Below, one piece after another: positions 1 through 5,816 of a stretch of 6,223 bases of DNA. The notes below the pieces were generated by a model, which saw only the letters and a program-made list of their open reading frames with translations, did no database searches and was not told the DNA's origin. The stretch's first letter is position 1. Every line of letters starts with the position of its first letter. The DNA comes from Gammaproteobacteria bacterium (lineage in GTDB: Bacteria; Pseudomonadota; Gammaproteobacteria; SZUA-229), in the NCBI GenBank assembly GCA_030637945.1, contig DAOWFN010000165.1, positions 1-6,223 on the forward strand, written 5' to 3'. Made by a program: the position numbers and the translations under genes.

Positions 1-272
1 GCCATGGAAACGATACGTTCATCCGTTAGCTCCAGACGATCGAGTGAAGCGTCATCCAGGCCTTTACTTCTACCCGCAGCCAAATCAATGGCATTGGCTT
101 TTTTAAGGGTCTCTGCGTGCTCTATGATGAGATCAGCGATGGCTGATAGCGCCTTATCTTTTTGGCTTGTTGATGCCCGCCCAACCGCTCTCGATGCGTT
201 TCTTGCCGCATGCCCGACATCGGTGATATAACGACTAATATCGTGTAAGGAGGATTTAATATTTGCATTCAT
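1..272 (-). CDS. proA: Gamma-glutamyl phosphate reductase (glutamate-5-semialdehyde dehydrogenase), N-terminal part
   Basis: This is the first 90 codons of a minus-strand gene that continues past the left edge. ProA reduces gamma-glutamyl phosphate with NADPH to glutamate 5-semialdehyde, the second step of proline synthesis in the cytoplasm. The visible part matches the ProA N-terminal helices: an Ala/Arg-rich helix (HAARNASRAV, residues 21-30), then KDKALSAIADLI, then the family hallmark KANAIDLAAGRSKGLDDASL (residues 58-77) followed by LDRLELTDERI. E. coli ProA has the equivalent NANAQDV...GLSEAMLDRLALT. The NADP-binding and catalytic cysteine regions lie outside the window. The ATG at 270-272 gives the expected N-terminal length, but no good Shine-Dalgarno sequence precedes it. 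In many gammaproteobacteria proA or nadD follows holA closely; here a secreted-protein gene separates them and proA seems to have its own promoter. Confidence 0.95.
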   Translation of the reverse strand, partial: MNANIKSSLHDISRYITDVGHAARNASRAVGRASTSQKDKALSAIADLIIEHAETLKKANAIDLAAGRSKGLDDASLDRLELTDERIVSM

Positions 273-326
273 GGTTTACATCGCCACAGGATTAACTGCT
301 TGTTATCTATACTGCTTAAAAGAAAT

Positions 327-355
327 ATTATAACGAATGCCTCTTTAGCTTGCAG
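327..355 (-). promoter_or_regulatory. Candidate sigma-70 promoter for proA
   Basis: On the minus strand a perfect -10 hexamer TATAAT lies at 332-327, about 55 nt upstream of the proA ATG. A 17-nt spacer leads back to CTGCAA at 355-350, which matches only three of six -35 positions. The site lies between the terminator of the upstream gene and proA, where a separate proA promoter would be expected. The -10 is good and the -35 is weak, so this is inference from position plus one strong hexamer in AT-rich DNA. Confidence 0.45.
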
Positions 356-391
356 AAACATTTGTAAATTAAATATCATGGTAATTAAACG

Positions 392-418
392 AAAAAAGCG
401 ACCGCCAGGGTCGCTTTT
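392..418 (-). terminator. Rho-independent terminator of the secreted-protein gene (possibly bidirectional)
   Basis: A perfect 10-bp stem (394-403 paired with 409-418; AAAAGCGACC against GGTCGCTTTT) encloses a 5-nt loop. Read on the minus strand it is GC-rich at the top of the stem and runs into six T (397-392). It begins about 22 nt after the stop codon of the gene at 441-1100, so it terminates that transcript before proA. On the plus strand only four T follow, so termination in that direction would be weaker. Confidence 0.9.
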
Positions 419-440
419 AGAAAGAATCATCAAATATTAG

Positions 441-519
441 TTAACGTAATTTTCTACGAGAAACAACCGCTAGAGCTATCAGACCAGAACCAAATAACCA
501 TACTGCAGCGGGCACTGGA
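441..519 (-). other. Exosortase sorting tail (VPxP motif, membrane helix, basic end)
   Basis: The last 26 residues of the secreted protein read IPVPAAVWLFGSG, then a hydrophobic stretch GLIALAVVS, then RRKLR and the stop. This is the layout of the PEP-CTERM/VPLPA-CTERM families, with VPVP in place of VPEP or VPLP. The variant AAVWLFGSG is frequent in gammaproteobacterial members. No exosortase gene is in the window, so the enzyme must be encoded elsewhere. Confidence 0.9.
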
Positions 520-1100
520 ATAACGGCTGTACCACTGCCGTAAATCGATAAATGTGACAGATCTTTCAATTGACCTTTGCTACCGTGGCCATATATCCAA
601 AAACCTTCATATACATCCTGAGTAAGCAGGTAAGCAGACCATTTAACACCATGAACTATATCTGGTTTACCTGTTACTGCAGGTTTACCCTTTATTGCAG
701 GCTTGCCTCCTCTCGCAGAGCCACCACCTACAGACGTAACACCGCCTTTTAAAACAACGATTATCTCATCGTCATCATCCCATATCGAAGAGTCAAAACT
801 AAATGAACCACTAACGTTACCAATTGAATCAACGTCAAGATCTATCAAATCACTCGATTGGCCATCATCAATTTTACCAAGCAAAGACCAGCTAGATATG
901 CCAAAGAACTCAGCTGAATTCAGCGCATCCTGGCTGTCATTATTTACATTGGCATCAAAACAGGCTGTAGCAATAGAATTTAGATCAGATCCATTATCAA
1001 AAATACCGGAGTCGACGTCCGAGCATGTAACTGCACTGACTGTATTACAGGACATTATTAATAGTATAGAAAATAACGTTGACGCTAAATTTTTTCTCAT
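441..1100 (-). CDS. Secreted protein with C-terminal exosortase sorting signal (VPxP / PEP-CTERM type)
   Basis: The protein has 219 residues. It starts with a Sec signal peptide (MRKN, hydrophobic LASTLFSILLIMS, likely cleavage after VSA at residue 23). The mature part has two cysteines (C26, C47) that could form a disulfide, then a beta-rich domain: SSWSLLGKIDDG (69-80), an acidic WDDDDEIIVVLKGG (107-120), WSAYLL (154-159), FWIYGHGSKGQ (167-177) and LSHLSIYG (181-188). The pattern of VVLKGG, SAYLL and LSHLSIYG recalls PEP-CTERM proteins as I remember them. Between its halves lie three GKP hexapeptide repeats (132-149). The tail is VPVPAAVWLFGSG (195-207), a short membrane helix and SRRKLR, the three-part signal that an exosortase cuts before attaching the protein to the outer surface or matrix. 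The ATG at 1100 is preferred over an in-frame ATG at 1142: it is followed directly by the signal peptide and preceded by AAGGGTAGG, while the upstream ATG lies in a hairpin with no ribosome site. Function beyond surface display or EPS association is unknown. Confidence 0.9.
   Translation of the reverse strand: MRKNLASTLFSILLIMSCNTVSAVTCSDVDSGIFDNGSDLNSIATACFDANVNNDSQDALNSAEFFGISSWSLLGKIDDGQSSDLIDLDVDSIGNVSGSFSFDSSIWDDDDEIIVVLKGGVTSVGGGSARGGKPAIKGKPAVTGKPDIVHGVKWSAYLLTQDVYEGFWIYGHGSKGQLKDLSHLSIYGSGTAVIPVPAAVWLFGSGLIALAVVSRRKLR
654..707 (-). repeat. Three 18-bp tandem units encoding GKPAxx repeats
   Basis: Read on the minus strand, units start at 707, 689 and 671 and encode GKPAIK, GKPAVT and GKPDIV. 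Units 1 and 2 agree at 13 of 18 bases. Units 2 and 3 share their first 8 bases, then diverge. The repeats form a Gly/Lys/Pro linker following a GGGSARG stretch, between the two halves of the secreted domain. Divergence between units suggests an old duplication rather than a freshly expanding array. Confidence 0.8.
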
Positions 1101-1129
1101 CTGGTACCTACCCTTAAAACCACCCCAAA

Positions 1130-1147
1130 CGCTAATCAGCATTAGCG
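1130..1147 (-). other. Leader hairpin of the secreted-protein mRNA
   Basis: On the minus strand CGCTAAT-GCTG-ATTAGCG forms a perfect 7-bp stem with a 4-nt loop. It begins about 9 nt after the transcription start predicted from the sigma-54 site and about 30 nt before the chosen start codon. It contains the upstream in-frame ATG (1142-1140). A hairpin near the 5' end could stabilise the transcript or affect translation; both are inference. Confidence 0.5.
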
Positions 1148-1166
1148 AATTCGAATATAAGAGTAA

Positions 1167-1181
1167 GCAAATACAGTGCCA
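1167..1181 (-). promoter_or_regulatory. Sigma-54 (RpoN) promoter of the secreted-protein gene
   Basis: The minus strand reads TGGCACTGTATTTGC, which is TGGCAC, five bases, TTGC: an exact match to the core -24/-12 consensus with correct spacing. GG falls at 1180-1179 and GC at 1168-1167, placing transcription start near 1155 and giving a leader of about 55 nt. It points straight at the gene starting at 1100. A sigma-54 promoter needs an activator of the NtrC type. PrsR, the regulator linked to PEP-CTERM genes, is a natural candidate but is not encoded in the window. Confidence 0.85.
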
Positions 1182-1189
1182 ATCTTCTC

Positions 1190-1207
1190 CTGATTTATAT
1201 AAATCAG
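1190..1207. promoter_or_regulatory. 18-bp perfect palindrome upstream of the sigma-54 promoter
   Basis: CTGATTTATATAAATCAG is its own reverse complement over all 18 bases. It ends 8 bp upstream of the TGGCAC element and covers about -35 to -52 relative to the predicted start. A dimeric regulator is the natural reader of such a site. The position is close for a sigma-54 activator, which usually binds 80-200 bp upstream, so a repressor or an architectural protein is equally possible. Confidence 0.5.
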
Positions 1208-1404
1208 TTAGTTAACAAAGAAAAAAGATTATTAAATTAAATCAAATAGTATGCACTCACTCATTTGGTTAAGTAATTCGACAAAAAACACTAAAAACAA
1301 GCGATATAATATGATTTTTCAAAGAAACCAGCTCGCCCAAAGTGACTCAATTTTTATAAAAAAATAACAAGGCACTAGAATAAGTGTACGAATATTAAGT
1401 ACTT

Positions 1405-1417
1405 AATCAAGTTTTTA
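1405..1417 (+). promoter_or_regulatory. Possible IHF binding site
   Basis: AATCAAGTTTTTA fits the IHF consensus WATCAANNNNTTR at every fixed position. IHF bending commonly assists sigma-54 promoters. This match lies about 250 bp upstream of the predicted start, farther than usual, and AT-rich DNA yields such matches by chance. Confidence 0.25.
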
Positions 1418-1481
1418 ATTTATTTTCGGACTGAAAATTTATGTAATCAAGATGACTAAAAGTAATGGGCAGGAAGCAAAA

Positions 1482-1500
1482 GTGTTAAATTAATTTACAC
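1482..1500 (-). terminator. Weak candidate terminator of the leuS-lptE-holA operon
   Basis: On the minus strand GTGTAAATTAATTTAACAC can fold into a stem (GTGT with ACAC, AAA with TTT, one bulged A, TTAA loop), followed by TTTTGCTT. It starts about 75 nt after the holA stop. The stem is AT-rich and not very stable, so this is tentative. Confidence 0.3.
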
Positions 1501-1520
1501 TAATATTAGAATTTTATAAA

Positions 1521-1540
1521 TAACTGACACTATGTCATTA
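1521..1540 (-). terminator. Second weak hairpin after holA
   Basis: TAATGACA and TGTCA(G)TTA pair on the minus strand around a 3-nt loop with a single bulged base, followed by TTTATAAAATT. It lies about 37 nt downstream of the holA stop codon. The stem has few G-C pairs and the U tract is interrupted, so it may only slow the polymerase. Confidence 0.2.
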
Positions 1541-1576
1541 ACAAAGCACAGGGAAAGTAATTAGAGAGCAAAACGA

Positions 1577-2593
1577 TCAACTTGCAGCTAAAGATTTAGA
1601 CGTACTGGCCAGGCGCACACAAAGTGATTCAATTTCATCCCATACATTTGCGTCAATCATACCTTTACTCGACGCATCAATATAAGCACAGCGTTTCAAC
1701 ATCATCTGAAACGACCGTTGCGAATGCCGTGACAAACAGGCTTTAAACATGGCCAGCCTACTCTGCCAAACACCTGAGCGCTTCAATAGATAGTCTGCAG
1801 ACGAAACATCAACGGCCACCTGTGATAACAAACGGATATCTTTTGTTATTGCCCAATTTACCACCACAGGTACGATACCCTCTGCCTTAAGCCCCATAAG
1901 AATCTTAATAACTCGAGCTGGATTTCCTGTTAGCATCACATCAGCCAACTCAAATACGTTGTATCTTGATTGTGATGTAATCGCTTCCGCTACATCTGCG
2001 TAGGTGATTTTGCCAGGACCCAGTAATAAAGACAGTTTTTCAATTTCCTGATCAGCCGCCAGCAAATTACCTTCAATATGTTGGCTGATATATGCGAGTA
2101 CTTCATGCGCTGCATCCATATCGCGCATTTTAAATCGTTGTTTTAACCAGGCCGATAACTTTTCAACTGGCACTGGCCAACACTGTACGACCAGACCACT
2201 TTGTTCAACAGCTTTGTACCAGGCAGACTTTTTTGCGTTGCCATCAACTTTTCCGGCATTAATGATCAATACCGTATCTTCAGGCGGCTGCGACAGATAT
2301 TCTTTCAACATCTGAGACCCCTGCCTGCCAGGTTTCGCAGATGGTAGGCGAAGTTCAACGATGCGTCGCGATGCAAATAAAGACATACTGGCAGCCTCAT
2401 CCATTAAACGCTGCCAGTCGAATTGAACATCAACGTCCAGAACTTCCCTTTCTAAATAATCATTTTCTTTCAGAAAAGCACGAATCATATCTAACGATTC
2501 CATCTGCTGCAGCGGCTCATCGCCGCTTACCATGTAAACAGGGTATATTTTCTTTGCGATCATCAACCGCAATTGATCAGGACGCGCGTTCAA
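1577..2593 (-). CDS. holA: DNA polymerase III, delta subunit
   Basis: The protein has 338 residues (E. coli HolA has 343). Delta is the clamp-loader subunit that opens the beta sliding clamp at the replication fork. The N-terminus has RPDQLRL and YMVSGDEPLQQMES (residues 4-9 and 20-33), matching the E. coli PEQLR and LLLGNDPLLLQES. ASMSLFASRRIVEL (68-81) contains the Leu-Phe pair (L72, F73) corresponding to the E. coli residues that wedge into the beta clamp. HIEGNLLAADQEIEKLSLL (172-190) and FELADVMLTGNPARVIKIL (214-232) mark domains II and III. No P-loop is seen, as expected, because delta does not bind ATP. The start is TTG at 2593, overlapping the lptE stop by 4 nt (TTGA). It is favoured because it keeps the conserved PDQLR segment and implies translational coupling. 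The gene follows leuS and lptE in the usual order. Confidence 0.96.
   Translation of the reverse strand: MNARPDQLRLMIAKKIYPVYMVSGDEPLQQMESLDMIRAFLKENDYLEREVLDVDVQFDWQRLMDEAASMSLFASRRIVELRLPSAKPGRQGSQMLKEYLSQPPEDTVLIINAGKVDGNAKKSAWYKAVEQSGLVVQCWPVPVEKLSAWLKQRFKMRDMDAAHEVLAYISQHIEGNLLAADQEIEKLSLLLGPGKITYADVAEAITSQSRYNVFELADVMLTGNPARVIKILMGLKAEGIVPVVVNWAITKDIRLLSQVAVDVSSADYLLKRSGVWQSRLAMFKACLSRHSQRSFQMMLKRCAYIDASSKGMIDANVWDEIESLCVRLASTSKSLAAS
2590..2593 (-). promoter_or_regulatory. TTGA stop/start overlap joining lptE and holA
   Basis: The minus strand reads TTGA, in which TTG starts holA and TGA ends lptE. It is the TTG version of the common ATGA coupling junction. No strong Shine-Dalgarno sequence precedes it, so holA translation probably relies on termination-reinitiation. 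A weak start plus coupling fits the low amount of delta a cell needs. Confidence 0.7.
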
Positions 2594-3165
2594 TGAACTT
2601 TACTACTGGATTGACTGACTGCCGAGACATCGATCGATGTTGAATCCGCACGCGCACGTGCCTGTAACTTCAATAAGATCAGACGTGCAGCATTACGTTG
2701 CATATCTTTGTACAGAACTTCTGATTCATTAGTAACCGCAAGAACTGCATCCGTATTAAATAACAAGCTGCGTGACAATGAAATTGAATCTTTCACTTCT
2801 TTGTTTTCTGGTTGATTAATATTTACTGAGAATTTAACGGTGTACATCAGTAAATATTCTCTGGCTCGCCCATCACCATCAACCGTCAATACCCGCCTGC
2901 TCTTTTCTTCACCTAATAAAGTTATCTGTGCATTTGACCTGGTCAAATCATCGGTAAGCGAGATCCTGTTCGTTGCTAATAATAATTTTAGTTCACGTCC
3001 TAATTCAAATACACTGTTTTGCTGAAGGTAAAGAGGTGATATCTCTGCAGACATATCCAACAAACCACGTGGCTGAAAACCACATCCAGAAATAACAGTA
3101 ACGAGCAATATCATCTTTAAGTGACGTTGATAACTTGCCGATAAGATCGTTGAGAGATTAAACAT
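2590..3165 (-). CDS. lptE: LPS-assembly lipoprotein LptE
   Basis: The protein has 191 residues. LptE (formerly RlpB) is an outer-membrane lipoprotein that plugs the LptD barrel and helps insert lipopolysaccharide into the outer leaflet. The signal peptide has a basic patch (RHLK, 14-17), a short hydrophobic core and the lipobox ISGC with the lipidated cysteine at 28, followed by the family hallmark GFQPRG. Later conserved segments are REYLLMYTVKFSV (102-114) and LYKDMQRNAARLILLKL (151-167), matching the LptE C-terminal helix. The residue after Cys is Gly, not Asp, consistent with outer-membrane sorting. The ATG at 3165 is chosen because the next Met (residue 18) would remove all positive charge from the signal peptide. 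Only 2 nt separate it from the leuS stop and no strong ribosome site is visible, so translation probably depends on ribosomes finishing leuS. Confidence 0.95.
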   Translation of the reverse strand: MFNLSTILSASYQRHLKMILLVTVISGCGFQPRGLLDMSAEISPLYLQQNSVFELGRELKLLLATNRISLTDDLTRSNAQITLLGEEKSRRVLTVDGDGRAREYLLMYTVKFSVNINQPENKEVKDSISLSRSLLFNTDAVLAVTNESEVLYKDMQRNAARLILLKLQARARADSTSIDVSAVSQSSSKVH

Positions 3166-3167
3166 AT

Positions 3168-5615
3168 TTAGTTAGCTACAATATTAACCAGGCGCCCGGG
3201 CACAACGATGACTTTACGGACTGTTTTACCCTCGATATTTACCACGATTTTGTCATCGGCTAACGCTGATGCTTCTATAACAGCATTATCAGCGTTCGCA
3301 TCTACACTAATCTTTGAGCGCAATTTACCATTAACCTGCACGATCAGCTCAACCTCATCACGCACCAGGGCCGACTCGTCACACACTGGCCAGGCCACAT
3401 CGACCAGAAGCTCATCATGTCCCAGCTCATACCATAGCTGCTGTGTTATATGAGGCACGATTGGCGACAATAATAAAATAATATTCTCAATAGCCTCACG
3501 AGCAACTGCCATTCCCTGCTCGCTATCATCATTAAATTTACCCAACTCATTAATTAATTCCATGGTGGCCGCAATTGCCGTATTAAATGTATGACGACGA
3601 CCAACATCATCCGTTACCTTGGCAATAGTCTCATGAAGTTTTCGACGTAAGTTTTTTTGTTCAGATGTTAAATCATCAGGTTTTACTTCTACACTGCCAG
3701 CATGATGTGTGAAGACCAGTTTCCATAGACGTTTTAAGAATCGAGATGCACCTTCGACACCTTCATCATTCCATTCCAGTGACTGTTCAGGCGGCGCCGC
3801 AAACAGGATAAATAACCGAACCGTATCTGCACCGTATTTTTCGATCAACGACTGCGGATCGACAGTGTTACCCTTGGACTTTGACATTTTACTGCCGTCT
3901 TTTAATACCATACCCTGCGTTAATAAATTTTTAAACGGTTCATCATTATCTAACAGACCTTCATCACGCATCAGCTTATGGAAGAAACGCGCGTAGAGAA
4001 GATGCAATACCGCATGTTCGATACCACCGATATACTGATCCACCGGTGTCCAATATCTGGCTCTATCATCCAGCATCGCCTCAGCATCAGGACAGGCAAA
4101 ACGTGCATAATACCAGGACGATTCAAAAAAAGTATCGAAAGTATCTGTCTCACGTGTCGCTACGCCACCGCATTGCGGACAGATGGTTTCGTAAAATTCA
4201 GGCATTTTTTTAATGGGTGAACCGACATCATCACCGTACTCGATGTCTTCCGGTAAAACCACTGGCAGTTGATCATCAGGTACTGGAAGTGTACCGCATT
4301 GATCGCAATGGATAATCGGGATAGGTGTACCCCAATAACGTTGTCTTGAAACCCCCCAGTCACGCAGGCGATAATTAATCTGTTTTTCACCTTTACCGAT
4401 GGATGCCAGCTTTTCGGCAATGGCATCTATCGCCTGTCCAGATGTTAAACCGTCAAATTCTGCAGAATTTTTTAGTATGCCTTTTTCGACATAAGCCTCT
4501 TCATCAACCGTAACATCTGCACCATCAGCTGGAAATATCACCTGTTTAATTGGCAATTTATAGGTCCTGGCAAAAGCATAATCACGTGCATCATGTGCAG
4601 GTACCGACATGACGGCACCTGAACCATAATCAATCAATACAAAATTCGCGACCCAGACAGGTACATTTTCAGCGGTGATAGGGTGTTTCGCAAACAGTCC
4701 GGTCGCCATGCCTTTCTTTTCCATGGTCGCAACATCTGCTTCCGCCACGCTGGTCGCTTTACATGAATCGATGAATGCCTGCAGATCTGCGTTCGTTTCA
4801 GCAGCCTTTTTAGCCAATGGATGCTCGGCGGCGACCGCCACATAAGTGACGCCCATCAAGGTATCCGCACGCGTGGTGTAGACCGTTAATGGCGAATCAA
4901 CACCTTCGACATCAAATTGTAATTCTACACCTTCAGACCGCCCGATCCAGTTGCGCTGCATGGTGCGTACCTGTTCCGGCCAACCATCCAGCTGATCCAG
5001 ATCATCCAGCAACTGATCAGCATAATCAGTGATCCTCATGAACCACTGTGCAATCTCACGGCGCTCCACCACAGTATCACAGCGCCAGCACTTACCATCG
5101 ATGACTTGCTCGTTAGCCAATACGGTTTGATCGTTGGGACACCAGTTCACGCCCGCAGTTTTTTTATAAGCCATGCCCTTTTTATACAGGCGGGTAAACA
5201 ACCATTGCTCCCAACGATAATAATCAGGCTTGCAGGTCGCTAATTCACGATCCCAGTCATAAGCGAAGCCCAATCGTTTTAACTGATCACGCATGTAATC
5301 TATATTTTCAAATGTCCATTTTGCGGGCGCCACCTTGTTTTTCATTGCCGCATTTTCTGCCGGCAAACCAAATGCATCCCAGCCCATCGGTTGCAGTACA
5401 TTTTTACCCTGCATCCGCTGAAACCGCGAAATCACGTCACCGATGGAGTAATTCCTCACATGCCCCATATGCAACCGGCCGCTGGGGTAAGGAAACATGG
5501 CCAGACAATAAAATTTTTCTTTTTCTGAATTATCAACCGCTTGAAACGTTGATTTTTCATCCCAGATCTTTTGAACTTTTTCTTCTATCTTCTGGGCCTG
5601 GTATTCTTCATTCAT
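3168..5615 (-). CDS. leuS: Leucyl-tRNA synthetase
   Basis: The protein has 815 residues (E. coli 860). It attaches leucine to tRNA-Leu in the cytoplasm. The class I signatures are HMGH (49-52, after FPYPSGRL) and KMSKS (576-580). A first Cys group lies at C159, C176 and C179. The CP1 editing domain carries TTRADT (247-252), with the usual Pro replaced by Ala and the specificity Thr252 kept, and the editing Asp342 in AHDARDY. A zinc knuckle HCDQCG...CPQCGG (C437, C440, C479, C482) is intact. GMVLKDGSKMSKS runs directly into the catalytic loop, so the leucine-specific insertion found in E. coli is absent, which explains most of the length difference. The C-terminal VQVNGKLRSKI (759-769) and VRKVIVVPGRLVNIV close the tRNA-binding domain. 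The ATG at 5615 matches the E. coli N-terminus. It is the first gene of the leuS-lptE-holA operon. Confidence 0.99.
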   Translation of the reverse strand: MNEEYQAQKIEEKVQKIWDEKSTFQAVDNSEKEKFYCLAMFPYPSGRLHMGHVRNYSIGDVISRFQRMQGKNVLQPMGWDAFGLPAENAAMKNKVAPAKWTFENIDYMRDQLKRLGFAYDWDRELATCKPDYYRWEQWLFTRLYKKGMAYKKTAGVNWCPNDQTVLANEQVIDGKCWRCDTVVERREIAQWFMRITDYADQLLDDLDQLDGWPEQVRTMQRNWIGRSEGVELQFDVEGVDSPLTVYTTRADTLMGVTYVAVAAEHPLAKKAAETNADLQAFIDSCKATSVAEADVATMEKKGMATGLFAKHPITAENVPVWVANFVLIDYGSGAVMSVPAHDARDYAFARTYKLPIKQVIFPADGADVTVDEEAYVEKGILKNSAEFDGLTSGQAIDAIAEKLASIGKGEKQINYRLRDWGVSRQRYWGTPIPIIHCDQCGTLPVPDDQLPVVLPEDIEYGDDVGSPIKKMPEFYETICPQCGGVATRETDTFDTFFESSWYYARFACPDAEAMLDDRARYWTPVDQYIGGIEHAVLHLLYARFFHKLMRDEGLLDNDEPFKNLLTQGMVLKDGSKMSKSKGNTVDPQSLIEKYGADTVRLFILFAAPPEQSLEWNDEGVEGASRFLKRLWKLVFTHHAGSVEVKPDDLTSEQKNLRRKLHETIAKVTDDVGRRHTFNTAIAATMELINELGKFNDDSEQGMAVAREAIENIILLLSPIVPHITQQLWYELGHDELLVDVAWPVCDESALVRDEVELIVQVNGKLRSKISVDANADNAVIEASALADDKIVVNIEGKTVRKVIVVPGRLVNIVAN

Positions 5616-5816
5616 AAACGTATTCTAATAAATAGTGCAGTTCGTCGGATGGCTCTACATGTCGTTTATTTCTAGGCTATAACTAGTTCATGAACACGAC
5701 AACATAAACAGATTGGAAGGATACACTAGCCATGTAACGACATAAAGTCCTGGTTTCATTCAGGCGGCTATTTTTACATCTGTTTCACCTAAACATCGGT
5801 CATTACAAAGAGAATC
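5616..5816. promoter_or_regulatory. Divergent intergenic region between leuS and the ybeL-type gene
   Basis: About 200 bp that must hold promoters for both directions. No pair of hexamers is convincing on either strand. It contains a 10-bp palindrome GTTCATGAAC (5686-5695) and an 8-bp inverted repeat, ATGTCGTT (5659-5666) with AACGACAT (5736-5743). No T-box or attenuator-like leader was recognised ahead of leuS. Confidence 0.5.

Larger units (their letters stand above)
1208..1576. other. AT-rich intergenic region without a convincing gene
   Basis: Some 370 bp between the promoter region of the secreted-protein gene and the end of holA. No ORF here has a ribosome site or recognisable protein. 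The stretch is visibly richer in A+T than its neighbours. It holds a 14-bp perfect palindrome (ATTAAGTACTTAAT, 1394-1407) overlapping an IHF consensus match, and two weak hairpins near holA that may end its transcript. Enhancer sites for the sigma-54 promoter would be expected in its left half, but none can be named. Confidence 0.6.

Noticed and set aside
271..333. 20-codon plus-strand ORF with AAGGAGGA upstream
   Set aside because: The purine run lies about 18 nt before the ATG, too far to act as a ribosome site, and it falls inside proA on the other strand.
1040..1055. Lipobox-like IMSC in the secreted protein
   Set aside because: Met at that position and the weak fit make lipidation less likely than cleavage after VSA five residues later.
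1101..1142. Longer form of the secreted protein starting at 1142
   Set aside because: The extra 14 residues would precede the signal peptide, the ATG lies inside a hairpin and no ribosome site precedes it.
703..1215. 170-codon open frame on the plus strand
   Set aside because: It is the antisense of the secreted-protein gene, has no ribosome site or recognisable protein, and runs through its promoter; the minus-strand protein has a signal peptide and sorting tail.
1305..1310. Plus-strand TATAAT in the AT-rich gap
   Set aside because: The only good -35-like hexamer (TCGACA) is 21 bp away and no gene lies downstream on that strand.
1251..1367. 38-codon plus-strand ORF in the AT-rich gap
   Set aside because: No ribosome site, composition simply follows the AT-rich DNA (many Asn, Lys), and no family is recognised.
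3971..4426. Several 60-95 codon frames within leuS on both strands
   Set aside because: All lie inside the leuS coding sequence, whose motifs are intact; they are frame shadows with no independent support.
5721..5750. TTTATG-17-TATCCT as a minus-strand leuS promoter
   Set aside because: Only three and four of six bases match the consensus hexamers; too weak to list as a feature.
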